This document shows positions 8,201-17,301 of a stretch of DNA of 64,000 nt, one piece after another (positions within the stretch are counted from its first letter, which is position 1; each line of letters starts with the position of its first letter). The notes beneath the pieces were generated by a model that was not told the DNA's origin, did no database searches, and saw only the letters and a program-made list of their open reading frames with translations. Made by a program: the position numbers and the translations under genes. Location of the stretch: NCBI RefSeq assembly GCF_000307775.2, contig NZ_KK020678.1:61898-125897 (forward strand), read 5' to 3'. This DNA is from Stutzerimonas stutzeri KOS6. GTDB lineage: Bacteria; Pseudomonadota; Gammaproteobacteria; Pseudomonadales; Pseudomonadaceae.

Positions 8201-10531
8201 GTGGCTGTGGTCATCAGCGGAGTGTTCTGCATCATCGTCGGGCTCGCGCTCGGCATGGGGGGAGGGAAAGTCGTCAGCCTTGGCGGTACCTGGTATTTCG
8301 CCATCGTCGCGGGCGGATTTCTGCTGACCGGGGTCCTGTTGCTGATGCGCCGCCGTGCGTCGCTGTGGGTTTATGCGCTGCTGATGCTCGGGGCGCTCGG
8401 TTGGGCGCTGTACGAAGTGGGGCTGGACTGGTGGCAGCTGGCGCCGCGCGGCAGCATCATCGCACCGCTCGGGTTGTGGCTGCTGACGCCCTGGATCGCG
8501 CAGCGGCTGGGCTGGCAGCACTTCGGTTTTCGCGCCTGGGGCGGCGCTGCGCTGCCGCTGATGTTGGCAGTCGTGCTCTGGGGCGCAACGGCGGTGTATG
8601 CAATTGGGCACGACAGTCACGACATCAAAGGCATGCTGCCACCGCCCTTGGCCGAAGCGCCTGCCATGGACGATGCCGTGCCGGACGGCGACTGGCCCGC
8701 CTACGGCCGCACCCAGCAGGGCCGGCGCTACTCGCCGCTGGCGCAGATCACGCCGCACAACGTCGAACGGCTGGAGCCGGTCTGGCACTACCAGACCGGT
8801 GATCTGCGCGGTCCGGACGATCCGGATGAAACCACCTACGAAGTCACGCCGCTCAAGGTCGATGACAGCCTGTACCTGTGTACGCCGCACAACCTGGTCA
8901 TCGCGCTGGATGCCGAAACCGGTGAGCAACGCTGGCGCTTCGATCCCGAGGTGCCACATTCGGTCAACCGCCAGCACCTGACCTGCCGCGGACTCTCCTA
9001 CCATGCAGCACCGTCGGCAACCGCGGGCCAGGCCTGTCGGCAGCGCCTGTTCATGCCGACCGCCGATGCCAGGCTGATCGCGCTGGATGCGAAGAGCGGG
9101 GCGATCTGCCCCGGCTTCGGCAATAACGGCGCGGTGGATCTGTGGGCGAACATGCCCCACGTGAAGGAAGGCTTCTACTATTCCACTTCGCCGCCGGTGG
9201 TCGCGCGTGATCTGGTGATCGTCGGCGGGGCGGTGAATGACAACGTTCGCGCCAACGAGCCGTCCGGCGTCATCCGCGCCTACGACGTCTATACCGGCGA
9301 GCTTAAATGGAACTGGGACCCGGGCAATCCCGACGAAACGGCACCGATCGCCGCCGGGCAGACCTACAGTGCGAGTAGCCCGAACAGTTGGAGCATTTCC
9401 AGTGCGGACGAGGCGCTGGGGCTGATCTACGTACCCTTGGGTAATCAGATGCCGGATCAGTGGGGCGGGCAGCGCAGCGAGAACAGCGAGCGTTTTTCCT
9501 CCTCGATCGTCGCCCTCGATCTGGATAGCGGCCAGCTGCGCTGGGTATTCCAGGCCGTGCGCCATGATCTCTGGGACATGGACGTGCCGGCGCAGCCGAG
9601 CCTGATCGACATCCAGACCGAGGAGGGCCCGGTGCCGGCGCTGGTGGCGCCGACCAAGCAGGGCGACATCTATGTACTCGACCGCCGCACGGGCGCGCCG
9701 ATCCTGCCGGTGCGCGAGGTGCCCGCGCCGCAGGGCGCGGTGGAGGGCGACTGGGTCGCCAGGACGCAGCCGGCGTCGGCGCTGTCCTACGAGCCGCCGA
9801 AACTGGAGGGCAAGGACCTGTGGGGCGCCACGCTGATCGACCAGATGATGTGCCACATCCAGTTCCACTCGCTGCGCTACGAAGGGCGTTACACGCCGCC
9901 ATCGACCCAGGGCACCCTGGTGTATCCGGGCAATTTCGGGGTCTTCAACTGGGGCGGCGTAGCGGTGGACCCGGTTCGGCAGATGGTGTTCAGCACGCCG
10001 GCCTATCTGGCCTTCACCTCGAAACTGATTCCCCGTGAGGACGCCGAGACGACGTACGTGTCGGAGCAGGAGCCGTTCCTCAACGAGAACTTCGGCTCGC
10101 CCTTCGCCGTTGAGCTGAAGGCGTTCGTCTCGCCCATCGGCCTGCCATGCACCGCGCCGCCTTGGGGCTACGTGGCCGGCGCCGATCTGCGTACCGGCAA
10201 GACGCACTGGCTGCGCAAGAACGGCACGGTGCGCGACCGTTCGCCGATTCCGCTGCCGCTCAGGATGGGTGTGCCGAGCCTTGGCGGACCGATGCTCACC
10301 GCCGGTGGGGTCGCGTTCTTGAGCGGCACGCTCGACTACTACCTGCGCGCCTACGATGTCAGCACCGGCCGCGAGCTATGGAAGGCGCGTCTGCCGGCCG
10401 GTGGCCAGGCCACGCCGATGACCTACGAGAGCCGCTCGGGGCGGCAGATGGTCGTGGTGGTTGCCGGCGGGCATGGCTCGCTGGGCACCAAAGCCGGTGA
10501 TTCGGTGATCGCCTATGCATTGCCACGCTAA
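8201..10531 (+). CDS. gcd: Membrane-bound PQQ-dependent glucose dehydrogenase
   Basis: The gene starts at a GTG with a GAGGGAGAT ribosome-binding site. The 776-residue protein opens with about five membrane segments in the first 140 residues, then a large eight-bladed quinoprotein propeller in the periplasm (DWPAYGRTQQGRRYSPL, HDLWDMDVPAQPSLID, GVAFLSGTLDYYLRAYD). This is the layout of the glucose/quinate/shikimate dehydrogenase family. The length and N-terminal membrane region fit glucose dehydrogenase Gcd (about 800 residues). It oxidises glucose to gluconolactone and passes electrons to ubiquinone. A quinate dehydrogenase cannot be fully excluded from sequence alone. Confidence 0.88.
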   Translation: MAVVISGVFCIIVGLALGMGGGKVVSLGGTWYFAIVAGGFLLTGVLLLMRRRASLWVYALLMLGALGWALYEVGLDWWQLAPRGSIIAPLGLWLLTPWIAQRLGWQHFGFRAWGGAALPLMLAVVLWGATAVYAIGHDSHDIKGMLPPPLAEAPAMDDAVPDGDWPAYGRTQQGRRYSPLAQITPHNVERLEPVWHYQTGDLRGPDDPDETTYEVTPLKVDDSLYLCTPHNLVIALDAETGEQRWRFDPEVPHSVNRQHLTCRGLSYHAAPSATAGQACRQRLFMPTADARLIALDAKSGAICPGFGNNGAVDLWANMPHVKEGFYYSTSPPVVARDLVIVGGAVNDNVRANEPSGVIRAYDVYTGELKWNWDPGNPDETAPIAAGQTYSASSPNSWSISSADEALGLIYVPLGNQMPDQWGGQRSENSERFSSSIVALDLDSGQLRWVFQAVRHDLWDMDVPAQPSLIDIQTEEGPVPALVAPTKQGDIYVLDRRTGAPILPVREVPAPQGAVEGDWVARTQPASALSYEPPKLEGKDLWGATLIDQMMCHIQFHSLRYEGRYTPPSTQGTLVYPGNFGVFNWGGVAVDPVRQMVFSTPAYLAFTSKLIPREDAETTYVSEQEPFLNENFGSPFAVELKAFVSPIGLPCTAPPWGYVAGADLRTGKTHWLRKNGTVRDRSPIPLPLRMGVPSLGGPMLTAGGVAFLSGTLDYYLRAYDVSTGRELWKARLPAGGQATPMTYESRSGRQMVVVVAGGHGSLGTKAGDSVIAYALPR

Positions 10532-10572
10532 CTGGCGCTAGAATCGCCGCCTTTATATTCGGGACCGCCCAC

Positions 10573-11409
10573 ATGGCCGCAATCGGACGTTACAACAGCC
10601 TGCAGATCGTCAAGCACACCGGTTTCGGCCTCTATCTGGACGGCGGTCCGGACGGCGAAATCCTGCTGCCCAACCGTTACATTCCCAAGGATACGCCGAC
10701 CGAGGTGGAAGACTGGCTGAACGTCTTCATCTACCTCGACAGCGAGGACAAACTGATCGCCACCACCGAAAAGCCGAAGGTGCAGGTCGGTGAGTTCGCC
10801 AGTCTGAAGGTGGTCGAGATCAACCGCGTCGGGCTGTTTCTCGACTGGGGTCTGCCCAAGGACCTGCTGCTTCCGCATTCGGAGGAGCGGCGGCCACTGC
10901 AGGTTGGCGACTATTGCGTGGTGTACGTCTATATCGACAAGCGCACCCGTCGCATCACCGCTACCGCGCGGCTCGATCGTCACCTGGACAAGACGCCTGC
11001 GCCCTACAAGGCCGGTGATGCGGTGGACCTGCTGATCGTCGAGGCGACCGACCTGGGTTACAAGGCGATCATCAACGGCCAGCACTGGGGACTGATCCAC
11101 AAGAACGAGGTGTTCAAGTTCCTCCGTGGCGGCCTGCGCGAGCGCGGCTACATCAAGGAACTGCGCGCCGATGGCAAGATCAGTCTGAGCCTGCAGCCGC
11201 TGGGTAACGAGGCGGGCGATGCGTTGCAGGCCTTGATCCTGCAGCAACTCGAAGAGAATCAGGGCACGCTGCCGGTGAGCGACAAGAGCCCGGCCGAGGA
11301 AATCGCCCGGCGCTTCGGCGTCAGCAAGGGCAACTTCAAGAAGGCCATCGGCGGGCTGTACAAGCAGGGCCGTATCGTCATCCATCCCGATCGCATCGAA
11401 CGCGCCTGA
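10573..11409 (+). CDS. S1-domain RNA-binding protein of the CvfB/YitL family
   Basis: The 278-residue protein has repeated S1-like OB folds (MAAIGRYNSLQIVKHTGFGLYLDGG at the start, then EINRVGLFLDWGLPKDLLLPHSE, then a third near residue 150) and a C-terminal winged helix (AEEIARRFGVSKGNFKKAIGGLYK). This is the domain order of CvfB/YitL proteins. They bind RNA, and in Staphylococcus CvfB affects virulence gene expression; the pseudomonad role is not established. It follows gcd by about 40 bases but is functionally unrelated. Confidence 0.85.
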   Translation: MAAIGRYNSLQIVKHTGFGLYLDGGPDGEILLPNRYIPKDTPTEVEDWLNVFIYLDSEDKLIATTEKPKVQVGEFASLKVVEINRVGLFLDWGLPKDLLLPHSEERRPLQVGDYCVVYVYIDKRTRRITATARLDRHLDKTPAPYKAGDAVDLLIVEATDLGYKAIINGQHWGLIHKNEVFKFLRGGLRERGYIKELRADGKISLSLQPLGNEAGDALQALILQQLEENQGTLPVSDKSPAEEIARRFGVSKGNFKKAIGGLYKQGRIVIHPDRIERA

Positions 11410-11443
11410 GCACAGTGGCAGTGATCGCGGGCGCTATCCTCCG

Positions 11444-12025
11444 CTACAGGCCCAGGTCGATCTGGGCGCTGCGGGGCTCCTGTCTGAGTGGCTGGCCGCG
11501 CGCGTCGCTGTAGCTGAGCTGCCCGTCGACCAGGCGGGCAGGCGCGGTGAAAGGGTGTGCGATCGCTGGCCTGTCGTCCTAGATGTGCAGCACCTCGATG
11601 TCGCGAAGCTTCAGCACGTCGGAAACCAGCGAGCGATGGCAGCGCCACCAGAGCACCTCGGCGCACATCATTGCCGTACGCTGTTGCGCTGCAAATTCCA
11701 GCAGGTGCTGCAGGCCACGGTCGAATTCGGCGCTTTGCAGGTGGTCGGCGTAGCCGCGAAACGACTCGTTGCGCCAGGCCCGGTTGGGCGACTCCTTGTG
11801 CGGTCGACGCCTGCCACCCAGTTCTTCCAGCCAGCAATAGCGCATCCCATGCGCAACCAGGCCTTCACGCAGGGCCGCCTGGCCAAACTGCGGCAGTCGG
11901 CGTGATCCCGGAAAGCGGCGGATGTCGGCGATGGCTTCGATGCGGTGATGCAGCAGCAGCGCGATGAACTGCTCCAGCGAGCGCGTCGAATGGCCGATGC
12001 TCCACACCGTCGAAGGCCGCGTCAT
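11444..12025 (-). pseudogene. DUF488 family protein interrupted by one amber codon
   Basis: The frame from the ATG at 12025 encodes a DUF488 protein (STVWSIGHSTRSLEQFIALL near the start, WRCHRSLVSDVLKLRDIEVLHI at the end) and stops at TAG 11579-11581. The same frame then continues with DDRPAIAHPFTAPARLVDGQ and a further 25 codons to a second TAG at 11444-11446. That extension looks like the normal C-terminus of the family, so a single CAG-to-TAG change (Gln to stop) is the simplest explanation. The truncated product would have about 148 residues and still contains the conserved core. The ATG overlaps the stop of the DUF2945 gene (ATGA), so the pair is translationally coupled. Whether the short form is active is unknown. 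Confidence 0.75.
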
Positions 12026-12237
12026 GAGCACTGTTTCTCGAGCGCCGACCCCTTGTGCAATGCCAGGTGGCCGGTCTTGTCGCTCTTGATTTCGTACTGA
12101 GGCGCCTCGGGGCTCGCACGGCGCGTGCGGCCCATGAAGACAGTGTCCCGGCTATGCACGCGGACGATATGCCCCGAAACCCGCCCGACCTCTGAATTCC
12201 AGCTGACCTGGTCGCCCACCTTGAAGCGCTGGCTCAT
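12022..12237 (-). CDS. DUF2945 (HVA1-type TUDOR) small protein
   Basis: The 71-residue product reads MSQRFKVGDQVSWNSEVGRV, then SGHIVRVHSRDTVFMGRTRR and a segment ending YEIKSDKTGHLALHKGSAL. This is the DUF2945 / hypervirulence-associated TUDOR pattern: a small beta-barrel with KVGDxVxWxSE at the start and YEIKSDKTGxxAxHKxxAL at the end. A strong AAAAGGAGG ribosome-binding site precedes the ATG. Function is unknown. It is the first gene of a two-gene unit with the broken DUF488 gene. Confidence 0.85.
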   Translation of the reverse strand: MSQRFKVGDQVSWNSEVGRVSGHIVRVHSRDTVFMGRTRRASPEAPQYEIKSDKTGHLALHKGSALEKQCS

Positions 12238-12772
12238 GAGGGCCTCCTTTTCTGCCTATGGATTCGTTTTTTCGACCGTCCTTCGCTGGATAAGGTCGGC
12301 TCGGCCGCTATCGGGAAAAGTATTAATTCCTCCAGCAGACAGCGACTATTCATATGCCGTTCGTCGGGGCAAAAACATAGGCATTAATACCTGACGGCAC
12401 TTGTGTGGTTCAAAAAACCGTCGCCAATAAAGCGCCAAGAACACCAACTAAAGCTGTTTGACGCAATATCAGTTTGATATCTTGCCGGGTATATGTGCTG
12501 GCACTTCAATATTAGAGCTGATTATGTGGCGTTTTTTTGGCGATCAATTACTGACAGAAAGATTTTATTTATTTTTTGGGAACTATTATAAAGCCGCCAT
12601 GCAAGACGATTGACCGGTTTGTTCAAGGGGTGGACGGCGGGAAATTTTCTTGTTGAACGGTTCGTTTGTTGTGAAAACGCGGCTTCCTTTCAAAGCATCG
12701 CCCACGACTTATCGACCTCCCGTCACTTTTCACTGGCTCCGCCTTTGAAGTAGTAAGTTCCGGAGAGACTCA
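12238..12772. other. AT-rich intergenic region upstream of the GH5 gene
   Basis: About 535 bases without a credible gene. Composition is visibly richer in A and T than the surroundings, especially 12300-12660, with runs such as ATTTTATTTATTTTTTGGG. One imperfect dyad, ATATCA-GTT-TGATAT, sits at 12466-12480. The region must contain the promoter of the secreted hydrolase gene and that of the DUF2945 unit. I see no tRNA, terminator or recognisable operator. Confidence 0.5.
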
Positions 12773-14869
12773 ATGTCCACCAACCTGTTTTCCGGTGCCC
12801 GCAAGGCACTCGTCGCCTCCATCGCCATGGCTGCCCTCATGGGCGGTGTAACCGTAGTAACGACGCCTCAGGCTGCAGCATCCACCAGCGTGGCAGCCGC
12901 TTCCCTGTCCGCAAAGATTAATGCCTTCACCAACTCGGATTGGCTGAACGGTATCTGGCGTACCGGTGCCGGCTTCTCGATTCCGGCCACATCGGCCAAC
13001 CGGGCTGCGTTCAAGGCTGGCGCCTCGGTGAAGCTGGCTGACGGCCAGGTACGCACGATCAGTCGCGCGCAGGTTGTCGGCAGCAACATGAGCATCTTCC
13101 TCAATGGCGCCAAGCTGGACGGCAACAGAGTTGGTGCGCCGCGGACGGTCAGCACCGTCGGCACTGCTGCTACGGCCCCGGCGACGCCCTCGGCCCCGAC
13201 TGCTCCCGTAACCGCTACCGCTCACGCCACCAGCATCAACGCCTTTACCAATTCCGATTGGCTCAACGGTGTATGGCGCAAGTCGCCTGGCTTCTCGATT
13301 CCGGCCAACGACGGCAACAAAGCGGCGTTCAAAGTTGGCGCTTCGGTCAAGCTTGCTGATGGCCAGATGCGCAAAGTGACCCAGGTCCATGTCGTCGGCG
13401 CCAACATGAGCGTTTATCTGGAAGGCGCCGCGGTAAATGGCAGCGTGGTCGGCGCGCCGAACAAGTTGTCGTTGGCCACCGCCTCGGCAAGTACACCGAC
13501 AACCAGTTCTCCGGCTACTAGCGCCCCGACTACCGCGCTTGTGGCAACCAGCAATCTGAACAACTTCACCAATACCCATTGGCTAAATGGTGTGTTCCGC
13601 GCGGCGCCGGGCTTTTCCATCCAGGCTACCAGCGCCAACATCGCCGCTTTCAAGGCCGGCGCTTCGGTAAAGCTGGGCGACGGGCAGGTGCGCAAGATTC
13701 TTCGCGCTCAGCAGGTCGGCAGCAACATGAGCGTGTTCCTGGATGGCGCTGCCATCAATGGCACCAGTCTGGGCTATCCGAAAACCGTTTCCGTGGTTAG
13801 CCAGTCCACCGGCAGCACGCCCTCGGCACCGGCGCTGACCGAGCCACCGGCCACCGTCACGCCGACGCCTGCTCCGGCGCCCTCTGCACCCGACACCACC
13901 AATGGCAAACCGCGGCTGGTCGGCGTCAACCTGTCCGGCGCCGGCTTCGGTCCGTCGGTGGTTCCGGGCAAGCACGGCACCAACTACACCTACCCGGCGG
14001 AGTCGTACTACAAGAAGTACGCCGACCTGGGCATGCCGCTGGTTCGCCTGCCGTTCCTCTGGGAACGCATTCAGCCCAAGCTGAATTCCCCGCTGAATAC
14101 TGAAGAGTTCGCGCGTCTGAAGCAGTCGCTGGACTTCGCGCACAAGCACAACGTCAAGGTGATTCTCGACCTGCACAACTACTACCGTTACTACGGCAAG
14201 CTGATCGGCTCCAAAGACGTGCCCATCAGTTCCTTCGCCGCAGTGTGGAGGCAGATCGTGCAGCAGGTGGTCGACCATCCTGCCGTCGAGGGCTACGGCC
14301 TGATGAACGAGCCGCACTCCACTAACGGGCTCTGGCCGCAAGCTGCCCTGGCCGCCGCTCAGGCAATCCGCACCGTAGACGCCCAGCGCTGGATCTACGT
14401 AGCGGGCGATCGCTGGTCGAGCGCCTTCCACTGGCCGCACTACAACACGCAGCTCGTCGCCAACCCGTGGATGCGTGATCCGAAGAACAACCTGGTTTAC
14501 GAAGCGCACATGTACGTGGACAAGGATTTTTCGGGCAACTACTTCGACAAGGCCGAGAAGTTCGACCCGATGATTGGTGTCAATCGCGTCAAGCCTTTCG
14601 TCGACTGGCTCAAGAAGCACAAACTGCGCGGCTACATCGGTGAGCATGGCGTACCGGATTTCTCGCCCTCGGCCATCGTCGCGACCGATAACCTGCTGGC
14701 CTACCTGCGTCAGAACTGCATCCCGAGCACTTACTGGGCTGCCGGTCCCTGGTGGGGTGAGTACGCCATGTCGCTGGACGTGAGCAGTGGCAAGTACCGT
14801 CCGCAGCTGCCGGTTCTGCAGAAGCACGCCAAAGCTGCAAACAGCTGCACCAGTGTCGGTCCGCTGTAA
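12773..14869 (+). CDS. Secreted GH5-type glycoside hydrolase with three N-terminal repeats
   Basis: The 698-residue protein starts with a signal peptide (cleavage probably after TTPQAAA). Residues about 47-345 hold three repeats of about 80 residues (NAFTNSDWLNG, GFSIPA, KAGASVKLADGQ, VGSNMSIFLNGA) joined by Thr/Pro/Ala-rich linkers. After a proline-rich linker a cellulase-type GH5 domain runs from about residue 380 to the end. The acid/base glutamate is in GYGLMNEPHS and the nucleophile glutamate in YIGEHGVPD. GH5 enzymes cleave beta-linked glucans, mannans or similar polymers. The repeats could bind carbohydrate or the cell surface, but that is inference. No related polysaccharide genes adjoin it. 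Substrate is unknown. Confidence 0.85.
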   Translation: MSTNLFSGARKALVASIAMAALMGGVTVVTTPQAAASTSVAAASLSAKINAFTNSDWLNGIWRTGAGFSIPATSANRAAFKAGASVKLADGQVRTISRAQVVGSNMSIFLNGAKLDGNRVGAPRTVSTVGTAATAPATPSAPTAPVTATAHATSINAFTNSDWLNGVWRKSPGFSIPANDGNKAAFKVGASVKLADGQMRKVTQVHVVGANMSVYLEGAAVNGSVVGAPNKLSLATASASTPTTSSPATSAPTTALVATSNLNNFTNTHWLNGVFRAAPGFSIQATSANIAAFKAGASVKLGDGQVRKILRAQQVGSNMSVFLDGAAINGTSLGYPKTVSVVSQSTGSTPSAPALTEPPATVTPTPAPAPSAPDTTNGKPRLVGVNLSGAGFGPSVVPGKHGTNYTYPAESYYKKYADLGMPLVRLPFLWERIQPKLNSPLNTEEFARLKQSLDFAHKHNVKVILDLHNYYRYYGKLIGSKDVPISSFAAVWRQIVQQVVDHPAVEGYGLMNEPHSTNGLWPQAALAAAQAIRTVDAQRWIYVAGDRWSSAFHWPHYNTQLVANPWMRDPKNNLVYEAHMYVDKDFSGNYFDKAEKFDPMIGVNRVKPFVDWLKKHKLRGYIGEHGVPDFSPSAIVATDNLLAYLRQNCIPSTYWAAGPWWGEYAMSLDVSSGKYRPQLPVLQKHAKAANSCTSVGPL
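12911..13800 (+). repeat. Three tandem ~80-residue coding repeats
   Basis: The repeats lie at about 12911-13157, 13235-13471 and 13556-13800 within the hydrolase gene. Each begins with an NAFTNSDWLNG-like motif (third copy NNFTNTHWLNG) and ends with a VGxNMSxxLxGA motif. The copies differ at many codons, so the duplication is not recent. Linkers between them are rich in Ala, Thr, Pro and Ser, as in modular secreted enzymes. Confidence 0.85.
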
Positions 14870-14889
14870 CCAGCGAACCAGGTAAACAG

Positions 14890-14913
14890 AACGGGCCTTC
14901 GGGCCCGTTTCTG
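14890..14913 (+). terminator. Rho-independent terminator after the GH5 gene
   Basis: AACGGGCC and GGCCCGTT flank a short TTCG-type loop, followed by TTTCT. It lies about 20 bases after the hydrolase stop codon. Confidence 0.75.
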
Positions 14914-15315
14914 CGTTCGGCCCGCCTCACTCGTGCTGCACTTCGTCGGCCCGTCGTCGTCGCTCCGTCTGCGTCTCGCCTGACCGAGCAGTCACCAGAA
15001 TCGTTTCACCTGCGTTCTGCTTACTGACAGCCACCGTCCTGAAGCCCAGCGCTCATGCCTGCTGCATGCCTTGCCCAGGCACTAGGCCAGCAGCCGGCGG
15101 CGCGAACTTGCCGCGCGGCCGCAGCGCGGCATTCTCGGTAATCCGGCGTCAAAGCCTTGAACCGTCCGGCCAGTGTGATGGAACTCAGAATTTTGGGTCC
15201 GGTCACCATTTATGTGCGCACCGAAACTTGCACGGCCGCGGCAACCCCGCATCGCCGTGCTTCACGGACCGTGGTCATCCGGCCAAATCCTATGACCCAA
15301 TTTAAGGTGGACAAC

Positions 15316-16047
15316 ATGACGACACCCGATGACGAGATCACAGGTTACGGCGGTCAAGCCAGGACCAGTTCCACGCAGACAGGCGGCTCGCCAGGCCAAC
15401 CCTCCATGCAAACCGATGGCGCTGCCCAGATAAGCGAAGAGATGAAGAGCAAGGCCAAAGAGGCCGGTGAGCAGATCAAGAACCAGGGCAAAGCTCAACT
15501 CGACAGCTATCGAGGCAGCGCTGCCGATGAGCTGGAAAAGGTCGCCCAGAGCGCCAAGGCGGCAGCGGCCGAACTGGAGAGCCAGGATCGTGCCGGGTTG
15601 TCGCACTACGTATCGGACATGGCGCAGGGCATGGTCGACTTCGCCGACAACATGCGCAGCAAGAGCGTCGATGAGCTGGTCGGTGAAGTCAGCCGTCTGG
15701 CGCGTAACAATCCGGCGCTGTTCATCGCCGGCAGCGTTGCACTGGGCTTCGGGCTTACCCGCTTTGCCCGGGCATCGAGCCATCGCAGCGAGACCAAAGC
15801 CCGCGAACATACCACCGACTACGGCCATTCGGAGGCCGCTCGCCCCCATCCCACCTCGCCGCTGGGCGTTCCGGCCGACGTGACCGCCGAAACCTTGCCC
15901 AGTCAGGCTGAACTGGATTCGCGCATTTCCAGCGGCGTTCCGGATGCAAGCGTCGGCAGCGTCAGCAACGCAGGCATGACCTCGAGTGGCAGCACCGGCG
16001 GCGTTGGCAGCAATGGCAAAGGCACAAATGGAGGGCTCAATCGATGA
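15316..16047 (+). CDS. YqjD-like / nutrient-stress membrane-associated protein
   Basis: I chose the ATG at 15316 because of its AAGGTGG ribosome-binding site; upstream in-frame starts give an unlikely basic leader. The 243-residue product (starts MTTPDDEITGYGGQARTSS) is hydrophilic, Gln/Ala/Lys-rich and helical, with one hydrophobic segment near residue 140 (NNPALFIAGSVALGFGLTRF) and a Gly/Ser-rich tail. This matches proteins annotated as nutrient-deprivation-induced or YqjD-like, thought to associate with the inner membrane under stress. The stop overlaps the start of the next gene (ATGA), so the three genes to 17218 form one operon. Confidence 0.7.
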   Translation: MTTPDDEITGYGGQARTSSTQTGGSPGQPSMQTDGAAQISEEMKSKAKEAGEQIKNQGKAQLDSYRGSAADELEKVAQSAKAAAAELESQDRAGLSHYVSDMAQGMVDFADNMRSKSVDELVGEVSRLARNNPALFIAGSVALGFGLTRFARASSHRSETKAREHTTDYGHSEAARPHPTSPLGVPADVTAETLPSQAELDSRISSGVPDASVGSVSNAGMTSSGSTGGVGSNGKGTNGGLNR

Positions 16048-16469
16048 ACGAAAAAACCGACCTCAATTCGCCTTACGAACCACTCCATTCCGAGCAGGAC
16101 AACTCCGTCGGCGGCCTGTTGCGCCAGCTGACCCGGGAAGTGCCGTCACTGTTCACCAAGGAACTGGCCCTGGCCAAGGCCGAGTTGAGCGAATCCATCC
16201 GAGCCACCAAAGCGGGCATAGCCAGCGTGGCGACCGGCGGCGCGGTACTGCTGGCTGGCTTCATCATCCTCTTGATGTCTGCCGTCTACTTCCTTGCCAC
16301 GTTGATGGAGCCCTGGCTCGCGGCATTGATCGTCGGCGTGGTTGTCATGGTCATCGGTCTGATCATGGTGTCGGCTGGCAAGAAGAAGTTCGAAGCTTCT
16401 TCCTTCAAGCCCGACCGTACCATCCATTCGCTGCAAAAGGACAAAGAAGTCGTCAGGGGGCACGCATGA
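16044..16469 (+). CDS. Phage-holin-like membrane protein, YqjE family
   Basis: The 141-residue protein has a short soluble N-terminus containing the helix LLRQLTREVPSLFTKELALAKAEL, then two membrane segments (GGAVLLAGFIILLMSAVYFL and WLAALIVGVVVMVIGLIMV). This is the pattern of the YqjE/holin-X superfamily. Despite the name these are ordinary chromosomal stress-membrane proteins. It overlaps both neighbours by ATGA and is translationally coupled with them. Confidence 0.85.
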   Translation: MNEKTDLNSPYEPLHSEQDNSVGGLLRQLTREVPSLFTKELALAKAELSESIRATKAGIASVATGGAVLLAGFIILLMSAVYFLATLMEPWLAALIVGVVVMVIGLIMVSAGKKKFEASSFKPDRTIHSLQKDKEVVRGHA

Positions 16470-17218
16470 GTACGAATAATCAGGTGGACGTCGAAGCACG
16501 CAAGGACCCGGATACGCTGGAACGCGAAATCGACCAGCAACGCGCTGAAATCGGCAATATCGTTCACGCGCTGGAAAGCAAGCTGTCTCCGGGCCAGATG
16601 ATCGACACCGCCTTGGGCTATGCCAAGGGCGGCGGCGGCGAATTCCTGCACAACCTGACCGACACGGTGAAAGCCAATCCGGTGCCGACATTATTGACCT
16701 CGATCGGCCTGGTCTGGCTGATGGCCGGCCAGAATCGGCGTCCGGACTATAGTGCCTCGGCCGGCCCGTCGATGACGGACAAGCTGGCTGCCAAGGCTTC
16801 GGGCCTCAAGCAGCAAGGCACCGGCATCAGAGATAAGGCCGCGCAGGTGCGCCAAGACACTTCCAGCACGCTGGGCAATGCCCGTGATCGGGTAAGCGAC
16901 ACCGGCCGGCACGCCGCCGACAGCTTGCGGCATACGGCGGACCGCGCTCGCGGCGGCTTCTCGCAGTTGCTCAACGAGCAGCCGCTGGCGCTCGGTGCCA
17001 TGGGTATTGCCCTCGGTGCGCTGCTGGCTGCAACGGTGCCGCCGACCCGGCGTGAGGATGAACTGATGGGGGCGACCAGCGACGAACTGACCGACAAGCT
17101 CAGCCAGAAGGCGAAGGAGGGCTACGAGATGGCCACTGCCGAAGGCGAGCACCTCGCCGGCCAGGCCAAGCAGGACCTCAAGCGCGATCACGAACAGCCT
17201 GTCTCGCGACCGCATTAG
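16466..17218 (+). CDS. DUF3618 domain protein
   Basis: The ATG at 16466 overlaps the upstream stop codon. The 250-residue product starts MSTNNQVDVEARKDPDTLER and continues EIDQQRAEIGNIVHALESKL, the DUF3618 signature. A hydrophobic stretch follows near residue 68 (NPVPTLLTSIGLVWLMAG), and a second near residue 170 (LALGAMGIALGALLAATVPP). The chain between is alanine-rich and probably helical. DUF3618 genes usually lie with holin-X/YqjE and YqjD genes, exactly as here. The role is thought to be envelope stress tolerance but is not established. Confidence 0.85.
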   Translation: MSTNNQVDVEARKDPDTLEREIDQQRAEIGNIVHALESKLSPGQMIDTALGYAKGGGGEFLHNLTDTVKANPVPTLLTSIGLVWLMAGQNRRPDYSASAGPSMTDKLAAKASGLKQQGTGIRDKAAQVRQDTSSTLGNARDRVSDTGRHAADSLRHTADRARGGFSQLLNEQPLALGAMGIALGALLAATVPPTRREDELMGATSDELTDKLSQKAKEGYEMATAEGEHLAGQAKQDLKRDHEQPVSRPH

Positions 17219-17301
17219 GCCCTGTCGCACGAAACCTGATCGCGGATAACGCGATCGGGCTTGAGTCCGCCTGCAGAACCTCCGATAATCCGCGGCCTGG
17301 C

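Noticed and set aside
8144..10207. A 687-codon minus-strand frame opposite gcd
   Set aside because: Antisense to a well-supported quinoprotein; no motif or start signal of its own.
12125..12394. Plus-strand frame across the DUF2945 gene and its upstream region
   Set aside because: It overlaps a recognised gene on the other strand and lacks a ribosome-binding site or conserved motif.
16044..16469. Prophage holin
   Set aside because: The protein resembles holin-X/YqjE, but no phage genes surround it, and this family is normally chromosomal.
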